Assembly: GCA_930367205.1 (NCBI GenBank)
Contig: OV884009.1
Location: 82,171,189 to 82,235,188 of the forward strand
Origin: Acanthosoma haemorrhoidale
Lineage: Eukaryota > Arthropoda > Insecta > Hemiptera > Acanthosomatidae
Direction of reading: 5' to 3'
DNA: 64,000 nt
Shown here: in pieces, positions 1 through 11,489 of the stretch
How positions within the stretch are numbered: position 1 is the first letter of the stretch
Layout: each line of letters starts with the position of its first letter
Program-made: the position numbers and the translations under genes
Notes under the pieces: model-generated
The model's input: only the letters and a program-made list of their open reading frames with translations
What the model was told of the DNA's origin: nothing
Databases searched by the model: none

Positions 1-88
1 GTAAATGGGCGTAATATACACGGTAAATGATTGTAAATAGATTTACGTTAATTAGTGTCCATTAGTAAATTTGATGGAAACATAGTAA

Positions 89-1126
89 ATAACTCACTTT
101 CATCATCCTCCTCTCAAACAACTTCCTCCTACATCCATAATCTTCCTAACTTACATATATAATTGCATTATCCGAACGACGCACTTTCCTCTCCTCTGGA
201 AACACTCCATTATTGTCCTATTCACCAAACCCGGTAAACCACCCAATGACGCCTCATCTTACCGCCCAATAAGCCTACTCCCTATCCTCTCAAAAATATT
301 TGAGAAACTCCTACTAAAACGTCTACTTCCAATTGTTGAATCCAAAAACCTTTTTCCCACACACCAGTTTGGTTTCCGCCAACGACATTCCACTGCTCAA
401 CAAGGCCTTTGCGTTGTTGAGCACATCTCCTCAGCCCTTGAAACCAAACAGTATTGCACTGCTGCCTTTCTTGATATAGCTCAAGCTTTTGACAGGGTTT
501 GGCACGCAGGTTTACTCTACAAGCTCAAAAGATATTTACCACAGATCCTTTTTCTAATCCTACAGTCCTACCTTTCAAACCGCTTCTTCCAAGTCCACTG
601 TGGTTTAGAATATTCTAACTACTATCCCATAAATGCAGGAGTTCCACAGGGCAGTGTCCTGGGCCCCATCCTCTATAATCTATACACCGCTGATATCCCC
701 TCTACTCCCAATACCTTCTTGGCCACATTTGCAGATGACACTGCAGTCTTGTCATCTAACCCAGACCCCAACATAGCATCCCATAAACATCAAAAACACC
801 TTGACGAGATCGAGTATTGGTGCAACCAATGGCGGATCAAAGTTAATGAAGCAAAATGTTCCCACATTACCTTCACCCTTTGTCGCAAGTCTTGTCCACT
901 AGTTTATTTTAATTCTATTCCTCTCCTTGTATCCGAGACAGTACGGTACTTAGGCTTCCATCTCGACAAACGACTGACCTGGAACCCACATACGAGACTA
1001 AAAAGACAAGAACTAAACAGACACTTTGGACAACTGTACAGACTACTTCAAAGGACATCCCATCTCTCAATAGAAAATAAACTACTAATCTACAAAGTTT
1101 TACTTAAACCAATCTGGACATACTGA
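89..1126 (+). pseudogene. Jockey-type LINE reverse transcriptase, 5'-truncated
   Basis: An open frame of about 346 codons runs from just after in-frame stops at 83-88 to a TGA at 1124-1126. It encodes the fingers and palm of a non-LTR reverse transcriptase. Visible motifs in order are YRPISLL, QFGFR, FLDIAQAFDRVWH (first catalytic Asp), GVPQGSVLGPILYN and the catalytic FADDTAVLS, followed by RYLGFHLDKRLTWNPH of the thumb. The family copies itself by target-primed reverse transcription. Endonuclease and gag are absent, so this is a 5'-truncated copy. The terminal TGA replaces a glycine codon present in the 32.7 kb copy and is a single-base nonsense change. Compared with that copy there are only scattered differences, so both are young. 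Clade assignment to Jockey rests on motif style and on the gag type of the fuller copy. Confidence 0.9.
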
Positions 1127-1415
1127 ATAGAGCTATGGGGGACAGCAAAAAAGTCGAACATCAAGCGTATCCAATCCTTTCAATCAAAAGTCCTGAGAAC
1201 AATAGTAAATGCCCCTTATTATGTCAGCAACAAAACCCTTCATAACGACCTTAATATACCCTACATTCTAGAACTCATCCCTTCAGTCATTGCACTGCGC
1301 CACTCATCCCTATAATCCTATTCGGAGACTGAAACGGCAGTGGCCTCGTGACCTGCTGTAATCTCGTGACAGTGGGAGTCCTGGCAATGGCCAGTTTCTC
1401 TAATCATGTCCTGAG
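1127..1415 (+). mobile_element. End of ORF2 and 3' UTR of the same Jockey-like copy
   Basis: After the nonsense codon the reading frame continues as ELWGTAKKSNIKRIQSFQSK and TNKTLHND-like sequence, as in the other copies. At about 1,279 the sequence jumps from CCTTC to AGTCATTGCACTGC. Comparison with the 8.5 and 59.5 kb copies shows an internal deletion of roughly 55 bp here. It then enters the family 3' UTR and stops matching at about 1,415, short of the usual AATAAA end, so the tail is also truncated. Confidence 0.8.
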
Positions 1416-2633
1416 AATTGTCATTATCCTCCCGAAAAACTTTACCCAAGCCGATCGATCGCCCAATAAACTCTTTACCCCTACAATAATTATTATTCCA
1501 CGTCATAAATTCAAATTCATATTGAATATCAAGGAATCGATATATTGTTTTTTTATGTAATTTTTTTATAATGGATATTTTAACAGATTAGTATTATTGT
1601 GTTCTCTCTACAAAAGTACCACATACGTATTTTTGGCAAGTTCCATATTGCCTGGTCTACTTGTAAACTTTTTTCATATTCCTGTACACTCATCTCCATT
1701 CTCCGAGCGCTCATTCAAACACACTTATTCGTATATTAATCAATACGTTTGATGCCTTCATCATTTTTAACCTCTGTTGCTTTTGCCTAATATCCTAGAA
1801 TATACTGAAGCAACATATAAAATGTGTAAAGATACTTCTATATCTTCATCAAAATAAAAAATAATTGTATTTCTGTAAACAAATATCAATGAAATAAAAG
1901 ACGTTTTTAGTGCAGAAACGATATAGATATTGAATTGAATAGCCAATGTTAAAAAAATTTCTCGTGGGAAAAACAGTTGGAGTCGTTTGGGAAACATCAC
2001 AAGTTACATCTTCGAAAAAGTAGTGAATAATTTAAATTTTAATTACAGAAGAAAATATCGACATTGGTGCTAATTCCTAAGAACCAATAGTTAAACGTTT
2101 AGTTCAATTATTATGGCGATTTAAGTTAGAAACACTGTGTACTTATAGAAAAAACTTATACGTACTGCATTCAGCCCAATAGCTAGTAGTTCAAAAGGGA
2201 AATTAAATGTTCTTATAGTGTCTGTAGGTGTAAAGGGGATTTCTGACCACACCTGGTTGCCAGCGATTTTCAAAGCGTTACGGAATCACCTTTAACTTAA
2301 TGAACATTTACGTTCTATTTCTGAGGAATTCAATCATAAATCTTCACGTTTGACAAATAAATTGATTTGTATTTTAGCTATCGTGTAATTTAAAAACCAA
2401 AAAATATATATTGAAAACAATTTGTAAGAGAAAATGAGAAACTGAAAAACTTTATGAAATGGGAATATATTAAAGTACACATTTATAACTTCAAACTATC
2501 AAGAAATGCATAATTTTATTTTTCAATTCGTTGAAATGATAATCATTATCATACCGTGATGGTTTACAGTAAGTGTATAAAAACGATTATTTTGTTAGGA
2601 GATTAATGAAAAAGAGTAAATAACTCTTTTGCA
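1416..2633. other. AT-rich stretch without recognised gene
   Basis: No frame longer than about 77 codons and no recognisable motif is seen. The small ORFs are low-complexity and lack similarity that I can name. Confidence 0.6.
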
Positions 2634-2712
2634 ACATATTACAATCTGCTCTGTTAGGACAATGGCTAATTGTTATAAATAATGTCAGTCATACTATATT
2701 TACAATATTAAA
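2634..2712 (-). mobile_element. Terminal 3' UTR scrap of the Jockey-like LINE
   Basis: Read on the minus strand this matches the last 80 or so bases of the family 3' UTR (opposite strand: ATTACAATCTGC near the left edge, then CATACTATATTTACAAT). No coding sequence is included. Confidence 0.6.
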
Positions 2713-3159
2713 TTCTCTCTCACGTATTGTAAATGGGCGTAAAATATTATTTGATTTTGCAAATTTTATATAAAAAAAAAACTACACATTAAATCATAAA
2801 CCATAATTTTAATTTTTAATCTACCTACATATTTGAATTTTTATTCTATAGCATATATTAAGATTTTATTACATTAATTTTGAAATAATTTGTATTTTTT
2901 TTTTTTAATACATAGAATAAATGACGACATATTGACAGAAGAGAGTCAAGCCTTTTTCATTCAGGCTCGGTGACAACGAAAGTTTGGCTGTTAATCTTAA
3001 CAATATTTACGGCACAGCACAGATCTTGAAACGGCATCTCGTAACGATTAAAGGCACCTAACGAGAGTGAGCGTTGGGGCATCGGATGGTGTGTCAAAGG
3101 TAATGTAGGAAAGCATATCGCCGTATATTTACCCTGCGTCGTCTGTTATTTTCATTAGT

Positions 3160-3363
3160 CATTTTTAATTCCATTCCTCTTCCTGCAAAAGATACAGTAC
3201 AGAATCTAGGCTTCCATCTTGACAAGCCTAACGTGGAACCGACACACGAGATTAAAAAGAGAAGAAATATATGCTTTCGACACCTCTTCAGACTACTTCA
3301 ATGGACAGCCCATCTCTCAATAGAAAATGAACAACTAATTTACAAAGTCATAGTAAAATCAAT
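3160..3363 (+). pseudogene. Jockey-like RT thumb fragment
   Basis: About 200 bp align with 905-1,110 of this window: the conserved AATTCCATTCCTCT start, the GFHLDK region (here GCTTCCATCTTGACAAG), WNPHTRLKR-like sequence and SIENKLLIYKV (here SIENEQLIYKV). It carries small deletions that break the frame and is more diverged than the copy at 89-1,415. Sequence on both sides is unrelated, so the copy is truncated at both ends. Confidence 0.8.
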
Positions 3364-4289
3364 CATGTTACGCGCTCTACATCTGATATTCCTGTTCGTG
3401 AGCAGTCATCAAGAAGTCACGATATTTTAAGACTTCAATAGTTGAAAACAATGATTTAGAAGTATGCGGAATCTTCTATGGAAATTTATGTCTTTCATCT
3501 ATATTCTCATTTGATAGTTCGATTTAAGGAACATATAGTTCTAAAGATAAGAAACTTATCTTCAATACTTCTATGCTTACTTGAGGGAAGTTTGCAATAT
3601 ATGTAGCTATTAGGCTAAAAATACTTGATAAAGATAGCCACAAACTTTTCAAACTGGTCTTGAAGTAATTGAATGTTGATAACAAATGAAAAATAATTAT
3701 TTCTAAACAAATAGGAGTATATTTTTCTAATTCTAATTAATTGCGTTATCCGTTAGGTATAACGTATTTTTTTTTTTTTAGCGTGGTTGCACGGGCACAG
3801 AGTTTGGCCCCTGGTGTAGATTTTTATTATATTTCAATAATTAAAATAGTCGAAACTCGTACGTTCGCTAAATTTTCAAAAACTAGCCAAAACCAATGAA
3901 TCCAGAATCAGATTAACCGAATTTACTTATCTCACCTGACATTACATGAAACGTGAAAAGTCTTAGACCTTGTTTTTAATATGTGCCATAAAAGACAATT
4001 ATTTTTATATTCCTTTTTGGCACAGAGAGGGAAGAATGGCAAGCATGAGGTGCAATAAGTCTTAGCGATTGCCCTAGAATGCGAGGCATGAGATTACCAG
4101 CTGTCCCTTTGTGTCGGGCGGGCTAGCAGCGTCCGCGATAGCATCTAGCAATAGCCGCATATTATACAGCCCTTCCCATCCCAGCCGAAGGGAATCAAAT
4201 CTGCACTAGCATTACCCAGCTCTCAACTCCTCTGTCAATGGACGAATTTCCACGCCGTAAGGAAACCTAGATATAGTGAATGAATTAAA
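3364..4289. other. Unassigned stretch with a GC-richer patch
   Basis: Mostly AT-rich. A patch at about 4,020-4,265 is distinctly richer in G and C than its surroundings, but I cannot read a protein from it on either strand. It may be an old repeat. Confidence 0.4.
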
Positions 4290-4865
4290 AACTACTTTAT
4301 TCCAGGACATTGTCCCCTAAGAATAAGAAGAAGGAACAAAATAGGACAGATTTAATTGCCTCGTATTTAATAAAAGGCCTATGTACGTATGAGACTACTA
4401 GAAACGACCAACAGCAATAGATTGTAACAAGAAACATAATTTAGTAGAAATGAAAAAAATATATATAGAAAACATAGGATGACAAAAGAGGTTGGGTTGC
4501 TGATATGAATGAAAAGTAAACAAATATATAAAATAGAAGAATTATGAATAGCTAAATTGTAGAGAGATAAAGAACTGGTAAAGTCTAGGGGAGTTCATGA
4601 ATAACGAATATCGATAGGAATAGAGGTCCAAAGGTTAGTTGCTCGTATATGAAAAGAATGTTCAGAGAAGGAGATTTGTCAAAAGCGAAATAGAGGTCGG
4701 ATGGATCCAGTTTTGGTGGATTTGATCGCTGATTTGAATTGGAGGAGGTCGAGAATGTGACTTTTTAGTCATGATGGAACTTCCTCTTTAGTGCCAGCGA
4801 AGTATTGGCGTCTGGCGGAAGGTTACAGCCAGCCCAACTCGTAGCAGGGAGTATTCTCATGGATT
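4290..4865 (-). mobile_element. CR1/L2-like LINE, 3' end (copy 1)
   Basis: The minus strand matches 22,170-22,740 (+) along its length: the end of the ORF (RATNLWTSIPIDIRYS compared with CRAINLWNSVPINIRHS) and a 3' UTR sharing TACATAGG, TTATTCTTAGG and an AATAAAG-type end. Closing an RT ORF with a LWNSLP-like motif is typical of CR1/L2-type and related non-LTR elements. Frames are broken. Family membership is inferred from motif style and shared structure only. Confidence 0.65.
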
Positions 4866-4909
4866 GCAGTGTTACATCCTGTTGGAGCGCAAACAACAAT
4901 TGTATTTGT

Positions 4910-4985
4910 CACGCTCAAGCGAGAGGCCTTACTTTCAAACAGGTAAACGGTATTTTGTATGTATGGTAAAAAAATACTTGAAAGG
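4910..4985. repeat. Dispersed repeat, partner at 12,345-12,425
   Basis: Both copies contain GAGAGGCCTTAC followed by TCAAACAGGTAA and then a related GTATTT/GGTAAAAA segment. Neither codes for anything visible. They may be the edges of an older transposon. Confidence 0.55.
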
Positions 4986-6154
4986 TACATTAAACACTAG
5001 ATAACGCTGTGTTTATTTTTGTTAAGTTGTACTTGGAATGAGAAATATACGAGAGAAAATATCAAACGTTAAAAATGACTTTTCTTGTACTCTTTACGTA
5101 TTTTTATTTTTACGTTTATGAAGTGGACTATCTTCTAAAACATTTATTAATGAAATAATTATTACATTTTAAAAAACAAATTGTAATATATTAGTTCAGC
5201 TTTACAAAAATATCACAATTTTCAGTCGGATAATAATTTTATGTTATTAATTGCGTAACTCAATTTGATGTTACCCCCGATACATGACACTTATGACAGA
5301 GCCCACTTCCCAGTTTCAATGACGTTTGTGGTACGTCAATTCTTCAGACAATTCCATCTGTACCTTTTTATTCATAAGCGAACTGATTGAATCAGATTTT
5401 TGCCAGAGGGGCGGGAACTGCACGAGGAAAGCCCCAGTGGTCGTTTATTTCGGCAAAAATCTAACCAAGCGAACCACCAGCGATAATACGGGCATGGGGG
5501 CAGATAGAAGAAATGCCATCGGAAGGACTAATAACCATTTTGAACCACCTTGTGGATAACATAGAACCGGGTTCTCGAATGTCTCAGAAACGGAGACTAT
5601 TCAGCAAAGCGAGTTTGTGAAATTTCAACTTTTCATTTAATTATTCTGTTGTCTTCGAAACAAATATTCATTCTTCAACATCTGACATCATAGTCATTCG
5701 CAAAACTATTATTTAATAGCCACCTAAGGTACTGGAAAAATCCTGTAAAATATTAACAAGTGAACTTTTCGAATTTGGTCTGAAACACTACGTACATTCT
5801 TACATATGTAGGTTTATGATTCTATTGAACGAATAATCTTAAAGCAACGTATGCTAGATGTATAGAATCAGAAACATAAATAAAAAGGCTGTTTTAATCA
5901 TGACATTCCCATCGTTAGTAAGGTAAAGCTAAAATGTTATTGAAGCTTCGTTGGGACACATGGGAAATATACAAGAGAAACGACGTGATATTTTGCTAAG
6001 GTAATGATTGAGTTTTAGCTTTTTTGTATGATGAGTAATGGACCATAAGTATGTGAAGTCTGACCAGTTGACATTTTTGAGACATTAGATTTTGTTTAAA
6101 ATGTGCCCGTAATATACTTAATTAATTTTGCATTAATCGAACGGTTGTTGCTAA
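4986..6154. other. Unassigned stretch with one unrecognised ORF
   Basis: An open frame of 77 codons at 5,326-5,559 (+) is richer in G and C than its surroundings and contains RGGNCTRKAPVVVYFGKN. I do not recognise it. It lacks flanking splice or promoter signals that I would trust and could be an exon or a decayed repeat. Confidence 0.35.
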
Positions 6155-6183
6155 GTTTCGGACTGACATCAGTCCATCCTCAG
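6155..6183 (-). other. Hammerhead-like hairpin motif
   Basis: On the minus strand CTGAGGAT is followed by a perfect 7-bp stem (GGACTGA / TCAGTCC, 2-base loop) and then GAAAC. CTGANGA plus a stem plus GAAA is the hammerhead ribozyme core order. One extra U separates CTGAGGA from the stem, so catalytic competence is doubtful. Such motifs are common inside invertebrate retroelement repeats. Confidence 0.4.
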
Positions 6184-6422
6184 GAACATATAATGTCGTG
6201 TCATTCAAAGTAGAAAAAAGCATTTCTACTAGCACTGGCAAGGACAAAAACAACAAAATTTCGAAGTAGCATTATCAAGTAGCATTCAATGATATTATCA
6301 ATGCTATGTTATCCTAAACAACTGCGAGAGTAAGTCAAAAACGACGTAGGAACACTGACATAAAGACTTCAGCAGTTCAAGTTAAAAATAAAATCTGATG
6401 GCCTTACTACAATTCGATAATT

Positions 6423-6917
6423 AACAACTTTATTATGATAAAATTGCAATTTGCCTGATTGGGCTATAAGGAATTGTGATAAATGATCTCATTCATACCA
6501 ATTTACAATTTTCATTCACTCGCTCATTCATACTATATATACAGTATATAACAGTCCCCCAAGTCGACATGGTTGTCACCTCCCTCGCGTGCGAAGGAGG
6601 AAGCGGAGTCTTGGGAAGTCCCCCACGCCCTTCCGTCAGCCGCGTCACTGGATAAGAGCCAGCGGAGGCTGACCAAGAGCGCGAGAACTACAGACGCTCA
6701 GGACATGATTGTAGAAACTGGTCATTGTCAGGACTCCCACTGTCACGTATTTATAGCAAGTCACGAGGCCACTGCCGTTTTAGTCTCCGAGGAGGATTAT
6801 AGGGATGAGTGGTGCAGTGCAATGACTGTGCTAGGGAATTAGGGAGGTTAGATAGGTTACTATGGAATTTTATGAACTTGAAAGGGATGAGTTTAAGAAT
6901 GTAGGGTATATTCAGAA
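6423..6917 (-). mobile_element. Jockey-like LINE 3' end: ORF2 tail plus 3' UTR
   Basis: Read on the minus strand it starts in the ORF2 tail near codons for a YPTF/YILEL-like segment, passes the family stop and 3' UTR, and ends at the AATAAAG-type end near 6,423. It aligns with 8,491-8,892 (+), 37,115-37,665 (-) and 40,905-41,450 (-). The plus-strand ORF at 6,573-6,842 is an antisense shadow of the 3' UTR. Confidence 0.8.
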
Positions 6918-8490
6918 TCCAAAAGTGCTAATATCACGCCAAAAAAAAAATTTAAAACACTACTGCTTCATAAAAATAAATAATTACTACCATTATACAC
7001 ATTATAAGCATTCCACTAAAGAAAAAATCATTAAGATAATAAGCCTCTTCAATCAGAATTATCCATAATCTAAGAGGATAGAAAGAATTCATCAGCTGGT
7101 CCAATTTGGTAAAAGTCTATTGGTAAAAACGTACTTGGTACTCCTATCGAAGAAATCACATTAATGAAGCTAGCAATAGCCATTTTCCCCGAAGTATATA
7201 CTACGTACAAAAGTAATAAAACAATAACGAGTAATGCAGTGCATCGAACTCAACTTTCTGCAATACTTTAATCATTGTAAATAAACCACTAACAATTTCA
7301 GATCATAAATACTTTATTGTTTTGTTAAACCATCCCCGTCACTAAATATAACTGTTTTATTAAATTAATTACGTTTTTTTTCTATTCTATCGCTACCCCT
7401 TCTACATCAAAAACTCAACCCTTCACAAAGATCTCAATGTATCTGCAGTCATTGATCTTATAACCTCATGATTTACCAAATTCCATAAAAGTAAAATGTG
7501 TGTAAAGTACGAATGAGCTCTTGAATCACAACTATTCGTGCTGCACAACCAAATTGTAATTTTACAAATAAATAATTCGATACCCTAACAATAAGAATAT
7601 CTTTTTAGCTATTTGTGTCTTAACGTTTCTAACGAGCCCTTGAATATGTCGGAGAGGTGTTCTTGAATCAGAAAAATCTTTAAAAACGCCGAGACACAGA
7701 AACACGGTTTACCTTAATCGGGCCTATTTTTTTTGTTTTACATACCCCCCCCGCGTTATTTTATTTAACGTATAATCGCCTTTATTTTAATATGATGTAG
7801 AATATTCTAACAAGATTCAAATCAATAAATAGACAAAAGCGAACTTATTGAAACTAGATCCTTTTCGTTGGGGCTGGAAAAATCACCCTGTTTGATAAAG
7901 CCTCGTGCCCCTGTATCGGTATCCGCAAAACTTCGGCATTTCGAGTCCAATTACGACTGACTTTACCTTCTGGTGAAGGCATTGCTTCCATGCGGCCAGG
8001 AGGAATTTTATTTCCACCCTGCTTCCACAGATGGCGGGGCATTTTCGCTACCTCAAATATTACAGCATAACATTCCGTAAGTTTTCGTCATATTGAATTC
8101 CACTTGAACGACACACCAGTTAGGATTAGTCTGCCGATATTTTTACTTTTAAAGCTATTCAATAGCACGGGCAATATGGTACATTAAAAAAAAACAAATT
8201 AAACCGTTGTCTCTTCGTTTTTTCGAAGAAATTTTCAATAAAATGTTTTATTCAATTGTTCAAGACATTATAAATTATCTTTGGGTTTTAGATTATGATT
8301 TGGTGAAAATATACGGTATTTCCACGACATATGCTTATAATGCAATTATAAACATAAAGAATGGTGCCAAAAGTAAATGGATAAAGCCCTCCAGTACTCA
8401 TATACAGTAAAATGTCCAATTTTGTTTTAAAATTTGTCATTTTAGTGTAATGGCATATGTATAAATTTATTTATTTATTATTTATTGTAT
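6918..8490. other. AT-rich stretch, mostly without features
   Basis: Apart from the small ORF at 7,854-8,042 (-), listed separately, I see no coding signal or repeat. A short C run occurs near 7,744. Confidence 0.5.
7854..8042 (-). CDS. Unrecognised 62-codon ORF
   Basis: The ORF has a purine at -3 before its ATG (AAAATGC) and a balanced composition unlike the AT-rich flanks (for example MPRHLWKQGGNKIPPGR and QGHEALSNR). I recognise no domain, signal peptide or membrane segment. It may be an exon of a host gene, a remnant of a transposon or chance. No neighbouring exon was identified, and no function is proposed. Confidence 0.25.
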   Translation of the reverse strand: MPRHLWKQGGNKIPPGRMEAMPSPEGKVSRNWTRNAEVLRIPIQGHEALSNRVIFPAPTKRI

Positions 8491-8892
8491 CCTTCCAAGT
8501 TCATGAAATTGCAACGTAACCTATCCAACTACCCTAATCTCTATAATCCCCCTAGAAAACTAAAGCGGTAGTGGCGTCGTCACCTGCGATAAATACGTTG
8601 CAGTGGGAGTCCTGGCAATGGCCAGTTTCTCCAATCATGTCCTGAGCGCTCTTGGTCAGCCTCTACTGGCTCGTATCCAGTGACGCGGCTGACGGTGGGG
8701 AACTTCCCAAGACTCCACTTCCTCTTTCGCATGCGAGGGAGGATGACAACCATGTGGATTTCGGAGGTCTGTATGAATGAGCGAGTGAATGAAAATTGTA
8801 AATATGCTATGAATGAGAGCATTTATCACAATTACTTATTGCCTAATAAGGCAGATTGTAATTTTAGCACAATAAAGAAGTTTAAATAAAAT
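8491..8892 (+). mobile_element. Jockey-like LINE 3' end with AATAAA tail
   Basis: Starts abruptly in the ORF2 tail (CCTTCCAAGTTCATGAAAT, as at 59.6 kb on the other strand), passes the stop and a 3' UTR of about 300 bp, and ends in GCACAATAAAGAAG followed by TTTAAATAAA. This is the clearest view of the family 3' end and a useful reference for the other tails. The frames on both strands here are 3' UTR shadows. Confidence 0.85.
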
Positions 8893-9999
8893 ATACAGTA
8901 TTTCTGCGAACTATACTTAAGATGCATTTATAAAGGTGTGTAATCAAAAAGCTACGACTTTAATCTGATAATTTTTTATAAAGTAGAAACAACTTTGATA
9001 TAAAGTTGTATGATTGTCTCAAATGGTAAGCTATTATTGTTTATGGTTTTTGGAAGCCGGTAAAATTATTAAATGTAAAATTTCACTTTACAAAATGGAG
9101 AGTAAAAAAAGATCCATCAACCAAGGTTTGGCCAAGAAAATACGGACCAAGATGACGCCCCTAGGATTTCATTTATTCAATGTTTGGAACGGATTGGTAC
9201 GAAAAGAGACAAGAATCAGGTAGGAATGAGACGGAAGCAAGGTTTGAAAATATGCTTTGATGACGATCGTTCGGTTACAAGGAACTTGTGTGCGTCAGCA
9301 GCCAGCAGCTTGAGACAGCGGAGCTGAGGTGTTTATTCAACCGAGTCAGTTTCATTCTCGGGAGTGCATCAGAACCTCCTGGGAGTGTTCTATAAACGGC
9401 AGAACCATGAATCGACCCGGTTAATTTCTTCTCTATGGGTTTTCCCACAAATGACGATAGAAGGTAGACATGAATAATATTATTTTGATGAAATAAATTC
9501 ATAATTGTGGTTTGTTATTCTTGTGGTTTTATTAGATGAAGAAAAACAGTAGTACTATTTGAGTAAACCAACTACATTCTAGTGTCAATTGAATGACACT
9601 TTATTTGACGATTATTGAAAACCATTTGAAACCTTAACAAAACAGATTAGAAATTAAAAAAATAAAACGTTTTATTTCTCCATAAAAATTTACACTTTGG
9701 CAAAGCACTTTCAACTGTCGAACAGTCATTTTCTGTGCTACAATAGATAGTAATGTGCTAAGCATTAATATACACTACAAGTTATAATTGTATTTAATTA
9801 CAATTTAAATGTATATAATATATACATATAAATAATTAAATAAAATATTATATATATAGAGATTTTATTAATTATGATGAAGTCTGTTTGTCTGTCATAA
9901 ATTGTATTCTTAATACGATATTTTTTTATCATTTTAATATAAAATTTATTTTACTTCTTTATTTATAAGAATTAAAATATACCCAGGAGCACTCTTGCC
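8893..9999. other. Unassigned AT-rich stretch
   Basis: Two unrecognised small ORFs lie here: 9,014-9,223 (+), basic, and 9,275-9,502 (-), with a moderately GC-rich core around 9,290-9,420. I cannot tie either to a family. Confidence 0.4.
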
Positions 10000-10250
10000 T
10001 CCGAAGATTCCTGCAGTGAAGCTGGTCTAGATGTCGGGGAGGGGGTCCCCTACTACGTAGTCCCCCCACTTCACTCTTCGATGGTTTAGCTACGTGGCAA
10101 AGCTCTGGAAGAGGGCAAGAAAGCCACAGATGCTCAGGACATAGGTGGTTGAGAGCCAGTGCCAGGACCCTATGACGTACTTATGTATATGTTGGTGTTA
10201 GGCGACGAGGAGTATTGGCATGGATGTAGTGTTACTGCATAAGGAGTTGG
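10000..10250 (-). mobile_element. Diverged 3' UTR related to the Jockey-like family
   Basis: Shared landmarks with the plus-strand view of the minus copies: GCTCAGGACAT, GCCAGTGCCAGGACCC, ACGTACTTATGTATA, and then GAGGAGTATTGGCATGGATG in place of GAGGATTATAGGGATGAGTG. Similarity is patchy, which suggests an older subfamily. Confidence 0.45.
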
Positions 10251-10544
10251 CTACAGGATTTCGAAGTTTTCATGGAATTTGCTTATCTATAGGTTATAAA
10301 ATCAAGGACTGTAGGTACATTGAAACCATTGTAAAGGGATAAGATATTAATGCAGAATTAATTAGCATATTAATTACTATTATTACCTAAGCATTATACG
10401 TTAATGCTTTTAGAATTATTGTTATTTGTAGAAATGAGGATGACTGATTGACAGTTTAAAGCGCTTTTCCAAAGAATAAAACTTTGCGGAGAGAAAAAAC
10501 ATAATATTTCTTAAATTTATAACTCTACAACCAGCGCTTGAGAT

Positions 10545-10760
10545 TAGATATTGGCTTAGCTAGTCAGTTGCGAAGAGTGGCAGGACCGAGATCACAATGT
10601 TCCGGGTTAGATTTCTGACGCTGTTTATATTATAGCGTCATAACCAAGAGTCAGCTGCCAATTATGAATACAGAGGAGTCCCACTTGAGACGGTCAGACA
10701 GAAAAGCGCCTTATCGGGCCCCTTCGATGGATCTATTTACTTGCAGACTTTGAATCGAAC
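10545..10760 (+). mobile_element. Possible tRNA-derived SINE
   Basis: A box A-like TTAGCTAGTCAG at about 10,555 is followed about 45 bp later by a box B-like GTTCCGGGTTAGATTTC. This spacing fits an internal Pol III promoter. The cloverleaf is not clean and there is no verified tail, so it is only a candidate. Confidence 0.35.
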
Positions 10761-11489
10761 TCAATGAATAAATGAATAAAGTTCCTATCAAGAAACGACA
10801 TCTCCTTCCTCGATCCGTTCTTACCCCTGCCGAATACAAGAGGCACATACATATCATTATCGTCTCAAAAAAATAAGACTGTTCACGACGAAATCGCTGC
10901 GGCCTCTCGAAAATATAAGTTTATAAAAACTATAAGAGAGATTGATGCCTAGAAATCGAAACATAAGGTTATAGAACTTTCGATTTATCCATACGAATAG
11001 AATTAGAGATCGTTACCGCTAATTGGTTGCCCCGTTATGAAGAAAGATGAACTTATTGCGAGGTTTTGAACTTTCTAAATCTTCAAGGTCTGTTATTCTC
11101 TTGAGAATTGTAAACATGACATCTACAAAGTAAGATGTTTAATGAAAAAATCCCTTTCATAAAAAGTCTATATATCAGGGAGTCCTTGAAGGGTCGTTTC
11201 CGGATGATGTAACGTAGAGTATTTTGATAAGTTACTCTAGAAGTATTTTCAACTTTCAACAGTCAGTCATTTTCAATGCTACAATAAACATTAATGTGCA
11301 TGTTCTAATTGTATTTAATTACAATGTAAATTCATACGTATATTTACAATAAAAACTGAACAAAAATGCTTTGGTTTATTTTGAAAACTTAATATATTAA
11401 TTAATTAATTAATTAAATATATTTTCAGATAATGTATTTAGCTCAAATATTTACAACTAAAGACCTCTGAAATAGGCTTTGAGAACAAC
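10761..11489. other. Unassigned AT-rich stretch
   Basis: No gene-like frame. A short run of AATT repeats lies near 11,397-11,416. Part of 11,240-11,340 resembles 9,690-9,815 (CAACTGTCGAACAGTCATTTTC compared with CAACAGTCAGTCATTTTC, then CTACAATA and AATTGTATTTAATTACAAT), so the two share an old repeat. Confidence 0.4.

Noticed and set aside
1279..1415. A separate repeat inserted into the RT copy
   Set aside because: Comparison with 8.5 and 59.5 kb shows that this is the 3' UTR of the same LINE joined after an internal deletion, not a nested insertion.
6573..6842. 89-codon plus-strand ORF beginning MSPPSRAKEEAES
   Set aside because: It is antisense to the conserved 3' UTR of the Jockey-like family. 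Similar frames recur at 37,166 and other copies for that reason.
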